This document shows positions 1-5,339 of a DNA stretch of 6,028 nt, one piece after another; positions within the stretch are counted from its first letter, which is position 1, and the number at the start of each line of letters is the position of its first letter. The stretch lies in assembly GCA_014858325.1 (NCBI GenBank), contig RKCM01000055.1:1-6028 (forward strand). The letters are read 5' to 3'. Position numbers and translations under genes: made by a program. Under the pieces are notes generated by a model. The model worked only from the letters and a program-made list of their open reading frames with translations, had not been told where the DNA came from and ran no database searches. The stretch comes from Oscillospiraceae bacterium (GTDB lineage: Bacteria > Bacillota > Clostridia > Oscillospirales > Ruminococcaceae).

Positions 1-1
1 T

Positions 2-517
2 CTGATGCCCACCTGCCGCGAGTGCGACATCAAGATGGCCATCCACATGGACGATCCCCCTTGGGATATCTTCGGCCTGCCCCGCCTGCTGGTGGATGCC
101 CAGAGCATCGACCGCTTCCTGAGCATGGTGGATGACCCCTACAACTGCCTGACCCTGTGCACCGGCAGCCTGAACGCAAACCCCAACAACAACTGCGCTG
201 AGATTGTGCGCAAGCATTGCGACCGCATCGCATTTGGCCACATCCGCAACATCCACCACTTCCCCAACGGCGATTTCTCCGAGGCTGCTCACCGCGATTG
301 CTGCGGCGAGACCGGCATCATTGAGATCCTGCGCGCTTACCATGACTGCGGCTTTGAGGGCTACATCCGCCCCGACCACGGCCGTCAGCTCTGGGAGGAA
401 GGCCCCGGCAACTGCCGCCCCGGCTATGGCAAGTATGACCGTGCTCTGGGCATCCAGTATATGCTGGGCGTCTGGGACCTGCTGGACCGTCTGGATGAAG
501 AGAAAAAGAAAGGCTGA
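2..517 (+). CDS. uxuA: Mannonate dehydratase, C-terminal part (5' end outside window)
   Basis: UxuA dehydrates D-mannonate to 2-keto-3-deoxy-D-gluconate in cytosolic D-glucuronate catabolism. About 171 residues are visible, roughly the C-terminal half of a family protein; the reading frame is open to the left edge. The ATG at position 5 is almost certainly internal, because it lies only a few residues before the conserved core IKMAIHMDDPP and the family has a long N-terminal half. Numbering from that Met, the residues expected to bind the divalent metal in the TIM-barrel site are all present: His14 (IKMAIH), Cys52 (LTLCTGS), His79 (FGHIRN) and Asp124 (IRPDHGR). SEAAH near residue 93 and the GYxxxxRALG segment near the C-terminus are also family-like. 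The visible part is unusually rich in cysteine (10 residues, including CREC and DCC). It is followed 11 bp later by uxuB, the preceding pathway step, so the two form an operon. Metal-ligand assignments come from memory of the ManD/UxuA family. Confidence 0.95.
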   Translation: MMPTCRECDIKMAIHMDDPPWDIFGLPRLLVDAQSIDRFLSMVDDPYNCLTLCTGSLNANPNNNCAEIVRKHCDRIAFGHIRNIHHFPNGDFSEAAHRDCCGETGIIEILRAYHDCGFEGYIRPDHGRQLWEEGPGNCRPGYGKYDRALGIQYMLGVWDLLDRLDEEKKKG

Positions 518-528
518 GGCTGATTATT

Positions 529-2115
529 ATGAAGCTGTCTGAGATCAAGAACGGCAATCTGTCCGCCGAGTGGGCAGAAAAAGGCTACGAGCTGCCCAAG
601 TTTGACGTGGAGGCTGTGAAGGCCAAGACCCACGCCGAGCCTACCTGGGTGCACTTTGGCGCGGGCAACATCTTCCGCGCTTTCCCCGCTGCCGTGCTGA
701 ACGACGCGCTGAACAGCGGCAAGTACGACCGCGGCGTCATCGTGGCCGAGAGCTTTGATTACGAGATCATCGACAAGGCTTACCAGCCCTACGACAACCT
801 GAGCCTGCTGGTCTGCCTGAAGTCCACCGGCGAGATCGAGAAGAAGGTCATCGCCTCCGTCACCGAGAGCCTGAAGGCCGATTACTCCTTCGGCGCCGAC
901 TGGGCCCGTCTGGTGGAGATCTTCCAGAACCCCAGCCTGCAGATGATCTCTTTTACCATCACTGAGAAGGGCTACGGTGTGGCTCCCGCTGATCTGGAGC
1001 GCGGCCTGACCCCCGTGCTGGCCATGGGCAAGGTCACCGCTCTGCTGTACGAGCGCTTCAAGGCCGGCGCATTGCCCCTGACTGTGCAGAGCATGGACAA
1101 CTGCTCTCACAACGGCGATAAGGTCAAGAACGCGGTCCATGCCTACGCTTCCAAGTGGGTGGAGCAGGGTCTGGTGCCCGCCGAGTTCCTGGCTTATGTG
1201 CAGGACGAGACCAAGATCACCTTCCCCTGGAGCATGATCGATAAGATCACCCCCCGCCCCGATGCCAAGGTTCAGCAGATGCTGGCCGACGACGGCTTTG
1301 AGGACAACTACACCATCATCACCGAGAAGCACACCTTCACCGCTCCCTTCGTCAATGCCGAGGAGACCCAGTACCTGTGCATCGAGGATCACTACACCAA
1401 CGGCCGTCCTCCGCTGGAGCTGGGCGGTGTGCTCTACTGCGACCGCGAGACCGTGGACAAGATCGAGAAGATGAAGGTCTGCACCTGCCTGAACCCCCTG
1501 CACACTGCCATGTCCATCTATGGCTGTATGCTGGGCTACACCCTCATCTCCGCCGAGATGGCAGACGAAGACCTGCGCGCCTTCATCCAGAAGATCGGCT
1601 ATATCGAGGCCATGCCCGTGGTGGTCGATCCCGGTGTGCTGAACCCCTACGAGTTCATCGGCGCGGTCATCAACCGCCGCCTGCCCAACCCCTTCATGCC
1701 CGATGCCCCCCAGCGCATCGCCACCGATACCTCCCAGAAGCTGGCCATCCGCTTCGGCGAGACCATCAAGGCTTACGAGGAGCGCGGTCTGGATAAAACC
1801 AACCTCGTCCTCATCCCGCTGGTGCTGGCAGGTTATGCCCGCTACCTGAAGGGCATCGACGACAACGGCCAGCCCTTTGAGATCTCTCCCGATCCGCTGC
1901 TGGCCGAGCTGCAGGCCATCGTCAATCCCTTGGAGGTCAAGGAAGGTGAGCAGGACTTCAGCTGCCTGAAGAACCTCTACAGCCGTGCCGACATCTTCGG
2001 CGTGGACCTGTACGCCGTCGGTCTGGGTGAAAAGATCGAGGGCATGGTCAAGGAGCTGTACGCCGGCAACGGCGCAGTCCGCAAGACCCTGCACAAGTAC
2101 ACTCTGGCCCGCTAA
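529..2115 (+). CDS. uxuB: Fructuronate reductase (D-mannonate oxidoreductase), long-chain mannitol dehydrogenase family
   Basis: The 528-residue protein is complete and should reduce D-fructuronate to D-mannonate with NAD(P)H in the cytosol, one step before UxuA. The N-terminal Rossmann domain shows the nucleotide-binding turn HFGAGNIFRAF at about residues 42-52. A family motif, MDNCSHNGDKV, follows at about 189-199. The C-terminal helical domain carries the catalytic region around residues 314-327, with Lys316, Asn322 and His325. The Lys-to-Asn spacing is one residue longer than in classical mannitol dehydrogenases, as I recall those. At 528 residues it is somewhat longer than the E. coli enzyme (about 486). 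The start is supported by a GAGG at 516-519 that overlaps the uxuA stop codon and sits 9 nt before the ATG, suggesting translational coupling. Tagaturonate reductase (UxaB) belongs to the same family and mannitol dehydrogenase is related; the neighbouring uxuA makes UxuB the best call. A terminator follows 26 nt after the stop. Confidence 0.93.
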   Translation: MKLSEIKNGNLSAEWAEKGYELPKFDVEAVKAKTHAEPTWVHFGAGNIFRAFPAAVLNDALNSGKYDRGVIVAESFDYEIIDKAYQPYDNLSLLVCLKSTGEIEKKVIASVTESLKADYSFGADWARLVEIFQNPSLQMISFTITEKGYGVAPADLERGLTPVLAMGKVTALLYERFKAGALPLTVQSMDNCSHNGDKVKNAVHAYASKWVEQGLVPAEFLAYVQDETKITFPWSMIDKITPRPDAKVQQMLADDGFEDNYTIITEKHTFTAPFVNAEETQYLCIEDHYTNGRPPLELGGVLYCDRETVDKIEKMKVCTCLNPLHTAMSIYGCMLGYTLISAEMADEDLRAFIQKIGYIEAMPVVVDPGVLNPYEFIGAVINRRLPNPFMPDAPQRIATDTSQKLAIRFGETIKAYEERGLDKTNLVLIPLVLAGYARYLKGIDDNGQPFEISPDPLLAELQAIVNPLEVKEGEQDFSCLKNLYSRADIFGVDLYAVGLGEKIEGMVKELYAGNGAVRKTLHKYTLAR

Positions 2116-2141
2116 ACGGAAAACCGAAACGTACCATCCCC

Positions 2142-2185
2142 AAGCCCGCGCTGCGCTTTGCTTTGCCGCAGCGCGGGCTTTTTGT
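2142..2185 (+). terminator. Rho-independent terminator of the uxuAB operon
   Basis: A 14-bp perfect stem is formed by 2142-2155 (AAGCCCGCGCTGCG) and 2167-2180 (CGCAGCGCGGGCTT), closing an 11-nt loop. A T-run at 2179-2183 overlaps the stem end. It lies 26 nt after the uxuB stop. The GC-rich stem with T-run is present on the plus strand only; the minus strand has A residues there. Confidence 0.92.
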
Positions 2186-2197
2186 GTTGCAGAAACG

Positions 2198-2235
2198 GAA
2201 AGACGGCAGAGCCCCTAGGGGCTCTGCCGTCTTTC
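2198..2235 (-). terminator. 38-nt perfect palindrome, probable eno terminator
   Basis: Positions 2198-2235 are a perfect inverted repeat with 19-bp arms and no spacer, centred on CCCCTAGGGG. Each arm begins with GAAAG, so transcript from either strand can fold into a long hairpin ending in CUUUC. It lies 55 nt past the eno stop codon on the minus strand and 82 nt past the uxuB stop. On the minus strand the stem is followed by CGTTTCTG, only moderately T-rich; on the plus strand GCAGG follows, which is not T-rich. It is therefore best read as the eno terminator, with possible back-up function for uxuAB. Confidence 0.75.
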
Positions 2236-2290
2236 GCAGGATGGAATCGAAAAGGAAAAGTGGTAGAAAATGTCGAAAGGATGCGGCGGA

Positions 2291-3589
2291 TCAGCGCTTG
2301 ACGTTGAATGCGCCCATGCCGGGGTAGACGGCGCTGCCGCCCAGGTCCTCCTCGATGCGGAGCAGCTGGTTGTACTTGGCCACCCGCTCGGTGCGGCTGG
2401 GGGCGCCGGTCTTGATCTGGCAGGTGTTCAGCGCCACGGCCAGATCGGCGATGGTGGTGTCCTCGGTCTCGCCGGAACGGTGGGAGCTGATGGCGGTGTA
2501 ACCGGCCTTGTGAGCCATTTTGATGGCTTCCAACGTCTCCGAAACGGAGCCGATCTGGTTCAGCTTGATGAGGATGGCGTTGCCGGCCCCCAGCTGGATG
2601 CCCTTGGCCAGACGCTCGGTGTTGGTGACGAAGAGGTCGTCGCCCACCAGCTGGACTTTGCCGCCCAGCTCGCGGGTCATCTCCTGCCAGCCCTCCCAAT
2701 CCTCTTCGTCGAGGCCGTCCTCGATGGAAATGATGGGGTATTTCTCCACCAGAGCCTTCCAGTGGGCGATCAGCTCCGAGGAGGTGTACTCGGTGCCCGC
2801 CTTGGGCAGCTTGTAGAAGCCCTTGCCCTTGGGGCTCTTCCACTCGGAGGAAGCAGCGTCCATGGCCAGCATGAAGTCGCGGCCGGGCTGATAGCCGGCC
2901 TTTTCGATGGCAGCCAGAATGGTCTCGATGGTCTCCTCGTCGCTGGAAAGGTTGGGTGCAAAGCCGCCCTCGTCGCCCACGGAGGTGGCCAGACCCTTGG
3001 CTTTCAGGATGGAGGCCAGCGCGTGGAAGACCTCGGCGCACCAGCGCAGGCCCTCTTTGAAGGAGGGAGCGCCCACGGGCATGATCATGAACTCCTGCGT
3101 ATCCACAGTGTTGGTGGCGTGTGCGCCGCCGTTCAGAATGTTCATCATGGGGACGGGCAGGCGGTTGCCGTTCACGCCGCCCAGAAAACGATACAGCGGC
3201 ATCTCCAGCGAGGCGGCGGCGGCCCGGCAGGCGGCGATGGACACGGCCAGAATGGCGTTTGCGCCCAGATTGGATTTGTCCTTGGTGCCGTCGGCTTTGA
3301 GCATGGCGGCGTCCACCGCGTAGACGTCGGAAGCATCCAGCCCCACCACCGCGTCGGCGATGACGGTGTTGATGTTCTCCACGGCCTTGGTCACGCCCTT
3401 GCCCAGATAGCGGCCTTTGTCGCCGTCCCGCAGCTCCAGCGCCTCAAACTCGCCGGTGGATGCGCCGGAAGGGGCGCAGCCCCGGGCAACAGTGCCGTCG
3501 GCCAGCGTGATCTCGGCCTCCACGGTGGGGTTGCCGCGGGAGTCCAGGATCTCACGGCCAAGGACGGATTCGATCTCCAGATAATGCAT
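2291..3589 (-). CDS. eno: Enolase (phosphopyruvate hydratase)
   Basis: Enolase interconverts 2-phosphoglycerate and phosphoenolpyruvate in glycolysis and gluconeogenesis, with Mg2+, in the cytosol. The 432-residue length is normal for bacteria and the protein aligns end to end with the B. subtilis type. Visible landmarks are the mobile loop SGASTG (41-46), His157 in NGGAHATN, Glu166 in TQEFMIMPVGAP, the general acid Glu207 in VGDEGGFAPN, metal ligands Asp244 (AMDAASSE), Glu290 (ISIEDGL) and Asp317 (VGDDLF), the general base Lys342 in the signature ILIKLNQIGS, His370-Arg-Ser in SHRSGETED, and Lys393 in IKTGAPSR. No essential residue is missing. The start is set by the alignment (MHYLEIESVLGREILDSRG) and by an AGGAGGG ribosome binding site 9 nt upstream. 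It is transcribed alone, convergent with uxuAB and divergent from livK; no other glycolytic gene is next to it. Confidence 0.98.
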   Translation of the reverse strand: MHYLEIESVLGREILDSRGNPTVEAEITLADGTVARGCAPSGASTGEFEALELRDGDKGRYLGKGVTKAVENINTVIADAVVGLDASDVYAVDAAMLKADGTKDKSNLGANAILAVSIAACRAAAASLEMPLYRFLGGVNGNRLPVPMMNILNGGAHATNTVDTQEFMIMPVGAPSFKEGLRWCAEVFHALASILKAKGLATSVGDEGGFAPNLSSDEETIETILAAIEKAGYQPGRDFMLAMDAASSEWKSPKGKGFYKLPKAGTEYTSSELIAHWKALVEKYPIISIEDGLDEEDWEGWQEMTRELGGKVQLVGDDLFVTNTERLAKGIQLGAGNAILIKLNQIGSVSETLEAIKMAHKAGYTAISSHRSGETEDTTIADLAVALNTCQIKTGAPSRTERVAKYNQLLRIEEDLGGSAVYPGMGAFNVKR

Positions 3590-3598
3590 AAGAGTTTG

Positions 3599-3605
3599 CC
3601 CTCCT
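3599..3605 (-). promoter_or_regulatory. Ribosome binding site of eno
   Basis: The minus strand reads AGGAGGG here, followed by 9 nt (CAAACTCTT) and the ATG at 3589. It is a near-perfect match to the 16S rRNA 3' end and fixes the eno start. Confidence 0.9.
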
Positions 3606-3630
3606 GTAACATGCTCTTCTCAATTTAGGT

Positions 3631-3636
3631 AGTATA
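3631..3636 (-). promoter_or_regulatory. Probable -10 element of the eno promoter
   Basis: The minus strand reads TATACT, one mismatch from TATAAT, about 42 nt upstream of the eno start codon. At 17 bp spacing the -35 position (3654-3659) reads GGATAA, a poor match to TTGACA. The promoter is therefore suggested by the -10 and its location only. Confidence 0.45.
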
Positions 3637-3854
3637 CGCTAACTAACCTGCGTTTATCCTATCACGTTTTGCAGGAGGATGCAAGGGGGCAGGGGAATGT
3701 TAGGCGGCGCGAATTTGTATGTCGTGAATCCCTTTCACTTGGCGGTTGCTCGAAATGAACAATTTGAAAAAGTAAACAAAAACAGGGCTTTGAATTTGTT
3801 AAAAATAGCGGATTTTGCCTGAAAATGCTCCAAAAACTATGGACGCTTTGTGAA

Positions 3855-3882
3855 TTGCGCAACCTTTCTGAAGTGCTATAAT
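3855..3882 (+). promoter_or_regulatory. livK promoter with extended -10
   Basis: A perfect TATAAT at 3877-3882 is preceded by TGC at 3874-3876, giving an extended -10 (TGCTATAAT). The -35 position at 3855-3860 reads TTGCGC, matching only TTG of TTGACA, with a 16-bp spacer. Transcription should start near 3889-3890, giving an untranslated leader of about 82 nt. The -35 overlaps the palindrome TTGCGCAA (3855-3862), and the DNA upstream is A/T-rich. Confidence 0.75.
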
Positions 3883-3891
3883 AAGGACAGC

Positions 3892-3927
3892 GAAGCAGAG
3901 AAGCTTTGAGGAAAGGTTCTCTGCTTC
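3892..3927 (+). promoter_or_regulatory. Stem-loop at the 5' end of the livK leader
   Basis: A perfect 11-bp inverted repeat pairs GAAGCAGAGAA (3892-3902) with TTCTCTGCTTC (3917-3927). Inside it, after a G/G mismatch, CTTT (3904-3907) can pair with AAAG (3912-3915), leaving a GAGG tetraloop. The hairpin begins within about 3 nt of the predicted transcription start. It is not followed by a T-run (TTGGCTTTAC follows), so it is not an ordinary terminator. A role in protecting the mRNA 5' end, or in regulation, is inference. Confidence 0.7.
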
Positions 3928-3955
3928 TTGGCTTTACACGAAATCGTCCAAACGT

Positions 3956-3962
3956 AAGGAGG
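3956..3962 (+). promoter_or_regulatory. Ribosome binding site that decides the livK start
   Basis: AAGGAGG lies 9 nt before the ATG at 3972. An in-frame ATG at 3906 would add 22 residues, but it lies inside the leader hairpin, has no comparable ribosome binding site, and would put non-hydrophobic sequence ahead of the signal peptide. The 3972 start is therefore strongly preferred. Confidence 0.92.
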
Positions 3963-3971
3963 ATATATAGT

Positions 3972-5192
3972 ATGAAAAAGATCTCTCGTCGCAGCTTCCT
4001 GGCAGCTGCCGGTGTTTCTGCCGCTGCTCTGGCTCTGACCGCCTGCGGTGGCTCTTCTTCCACTGCTGCTTCTGCTTCTACTGCTGCCGGCTCTGCAGCC
4101 GGTTCGGCTGCTTCCGGCGATACCATCAAGGTCGGCGTTCTGGGCCCCATGACCGGCGATGTTTCCGTTTACGGTCTGGCCGTGATCAACGGCGCTACCC
4201 TGTATCTGGAGCAGGTCAATGCCAACGGCGGCGTCAACGGCAAGCAGCTGGAGGTCATCACCATGGACGAGCAGGGCGATGCCACCCAGGCTGTGACCTG
4301 CTTCACCAAGATGTGCGATCAGGGCATCACCGCGCTGGTGGGCGATGTCACCACCACGCCCACTCTGGCTCTGGCGGCTGAGAGCGCCGATTACAATATG
4401 CCCATGGTCACTGCTTCCGCTACCGCCGAGGCTGTCACCTACGATGCCGAGACCGACACCGTGAACGAGAATGTCTTCCGCGCCACCTTCACCGACCCCT
4501 TCCAGGGCATCAAGATGGCCGATTACGCTTACCAGAAGCTGGGCTACACCCAGGCTGCTGTCATCTATCTGAAGGGCGCTGACTACAACGAGGGCCTGGC
4601 AGAGAACTTTGTCAAGGAGTTCGAGAGCCTGGGCGGCACCATCGTCGATCAGGAGACCTACGCCGAGGGCGACGTGGACTTCAAGACCCAGCTGACCACC
4701 ATTCTGGGCAAGAACCCGCAGGTCGTCTTCTGCCCCAACTACTATCAGGATGTGGGCCAGATCCTGGCTCAGGCTGAAAGCATCGGCCTGACCGTTCCCT
4801 TCCTGGGCGGCGACGGCTGGGATGGTCTGGAGGGCTACGCCACCGCCGACCAGCTGAAGGACGCTTACTTCTGCGCCAACTACGCAAAGGGCTCCAACAC
4901 CGAGTTCGAGAGCGCTTATAAGGAGAAGTACGGCGAGGATTACCCCAACGGCTTTGCACCTCTGGGCTACGATGCCGCTATGACCGTGGTCTATGGTCTG
5001 CAGGCTGCTGAGGACGCTGGCCTGGAGGCTGGCACCGACGAGTACAAGCAGGCGGTCATCGACGCCATCGCTTCCGGCACCATCGACGGCATCACCGGCA
5101 CCTTCACCTTCGATGAGCACCACAACCCGGTGAAGCAGACCGCTATCCTCTGCTTTGACGGTGCGACCCCTGTCCTGAAGGAAATGTTCTAA
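3972..5192 (+). CDS. livK: Branched-chain amino acid-type ABC transporter substrate-binding lipoprotein
   Basis: This 406-residue protein is an extracellular, membrane-anchored ligand receptor for a HAAT-family ABC importer, delivering substrate to LivH/LivM. The signal peptide has a basic start with SRRSFL (residues 5-10), a hydrophobic Ala/Leu segment, and the lipobox LTAC with the lipidated Cys25. A flexible linker of mostly Ser, Ala, Gly and Thr (about 26-49) connects to the periplasmic-binding-protein type 1 fold (Peripla_BP_6), which begins DTIKVGVLGPMTGD near residue 50. Typical features follow: GATLYLEQVNANGGVNGK near 74-91, the ALVGDVTTTPT segment around 120, FTDPFQGIKMADYAYQKLG, and LGGDGWDG in the second lobe. 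The C-terminus ITGTFTFDEHHNP is also usual. Ligand cannot be fixed by sequence alone: leucine/isoleucine/valine is the family default, but other amino acids or small amides are possible. It is followed by a terminator-like hairpin and then livH. Confidence 0.93.
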   Translation: MKKISRRSFLAAAGVSAAALALTACGGSSSTAASASTAAGSAAGSAASGDTIKVGVLGPMTGDVSVYGLAVINGATLYLEQVNANGGVNGKQLEVITMDEQGDATQAVTCFTKMCDQGITALVGDVTTTPTLALAAESADYNMPMVTASATAEAVTYDAETDTVNENVFRATFTDPFQGIKMADYAYQKLGYTQAAVIYLKGADYNEGLAENFVKEFESLGGTIVDQETYAEGDVDFKTQLTTILGKNPQVVFCPNYYQDVGQILAQAESIGLTVPFLGGDGWDGLEGYATADQLKDAYFCANYAKGSNTEFESAYKEKYGEDYPNGFAPLGYDAAMTVVYGLQAAEDAGLEAGTDEYKQAVIDAIASGTIDGITGTFTFDEHHNPVKQTAILCFDGATPVLKEMF

Positions 5193-5206
5193 GTGCTTTC
5201 GGGCGG

Positions 5207-5220
5207 CGGCACCGGTGCCG
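5207..5220. repeat. 14-bp perfect palindrome after livK
   Basis: CGGCACCGGTGCCG is self-complementary and lies 14 nt after the livK stop. In RNA it can form a 5-bp GC-rich stem with a CCGG loop. No T-run follows, so it is not a terminator by itself. It may form part of the structured livK mRNA 3' end with the hairpin at 5264-5301. Confidence 0.5.
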
Positions 5221-5263
5221 ATGCTCAGGAAGCCACCCCCTGAAAAACGTGTAAGGATCCTTT

Positions 5264-5307
5264 GTGGAGACCGCCGGGAAGGTTTCTTCGGCTGTCTCCA
5301 CTTTTTT
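5264..5307 (+). terminator. Terminator-like hairpin between livK and livH
   Basis: GTGGAGAC (5264-5271) pairs with GTCTCCAC (5294-5301). After a C/T mismatch the stem continues with GCCG (5273-5276) against CGGC (5289-5292). Six T residues follow at 5302-5307. It has all the marks of an intrinsic terminator, yet lies between two genes of one transporter, 71 nt after livK and 32 nt before livH. Partial readthrough, giving more binding protein than permease, is the likely purpose. Confidence 0.85.
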
Positions 5308-5339
5308 ATTCCGATCTAAGAAAGGAAGGTTCAATCTCC

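Larger units (their letters stand above)
3590..3971. other. Divergent eno/livK intergenic control region (382 bp)
   Basis: This region is clearly more AT-rich than the flanking genes, especially at 3750-3850, where A- and T-runs lie just upstream of the livK promoter. It holds the eno ribosome binding site and -10 on the minus strand, and the livK promoter, leader hairpin and ribosome binding site on the plus strand. Several short inverted repeats could be operators: TTGCA-N6-TGCAA (3669-3684), GTGAA-N5-TTCAC (3724-3738) and ATTTT-N5-AAAAT (3812-3826). None matches a known operator well enough to name. A short open frame (3679 or 3697 to 3822, plus strand) is present but weakly supported. No RNA gene is recognised. 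Confidence 0.7.

Noticed and set aside
424..2094. 556-codon open frame on the minus strand opposite uxuB
   Set aside because: It lies antisense to a clear uxuB, and its Val/Leu/Gly/His/Gln-rich composition is what results from reading the complement of GC-biased codons. There is no ribosome binding site or recognisable domain.
2112..3041. 309-codon minus-strand frame overlapping eno
   Set aside because: It is an out-of-frame shadow of eno, Arg/Gly/His/Pro-rich, and it crosses the terminator hairpins at the convergent junction.
2270..3628. 452-codon open frame on the plus strand opposite eno
   Set aside because: It mirrors eno in the complementary frame, has the same artefactual composition, and even runs across the eno start and ribosome binding site. 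Enolase on the minus strand is certain.
3669..3684. TTGCA-N6-TGCAA inverted repeat upstream of eno
   Set aside because: Arms of 5 bp are expected by chance in a 380-bp region, and the sequence does not match a catabolite-control or other operator that I know. It is kept only as a note in the intergenic entry.
3724..3738. GTGAA-N5-TTCAC inverted repeat in the divergent region
   Set aside because: It is short and isolated, about 90 bp from the eno -10, with no second copy in the window. It is not enough to call an operator.
3906..3971. Upstream in-frame ATG extension of livK by 22 residues
   Set aside because: The start would lie inside the leader hairpin, lacks a good ribosome binding site, and would place a charged segment ahead of a standard lipoprotein signal peptide.
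3590..3971. Riboswitch or T-box in front of eno or livK
   Set aside because: The leaders are short (about 35 and 82 nt). I find no T-box sequence, no anti-terminator/terminator pair and no known aptamer core.
3876..5123. 415-codon open frame on the minus strand opposite livK
   Set aside because: It is antisense to livK with low-complexity Gly/Ser/Arg stretches that are the complement of the Ser/Ala linker. No family resemblance is seen.
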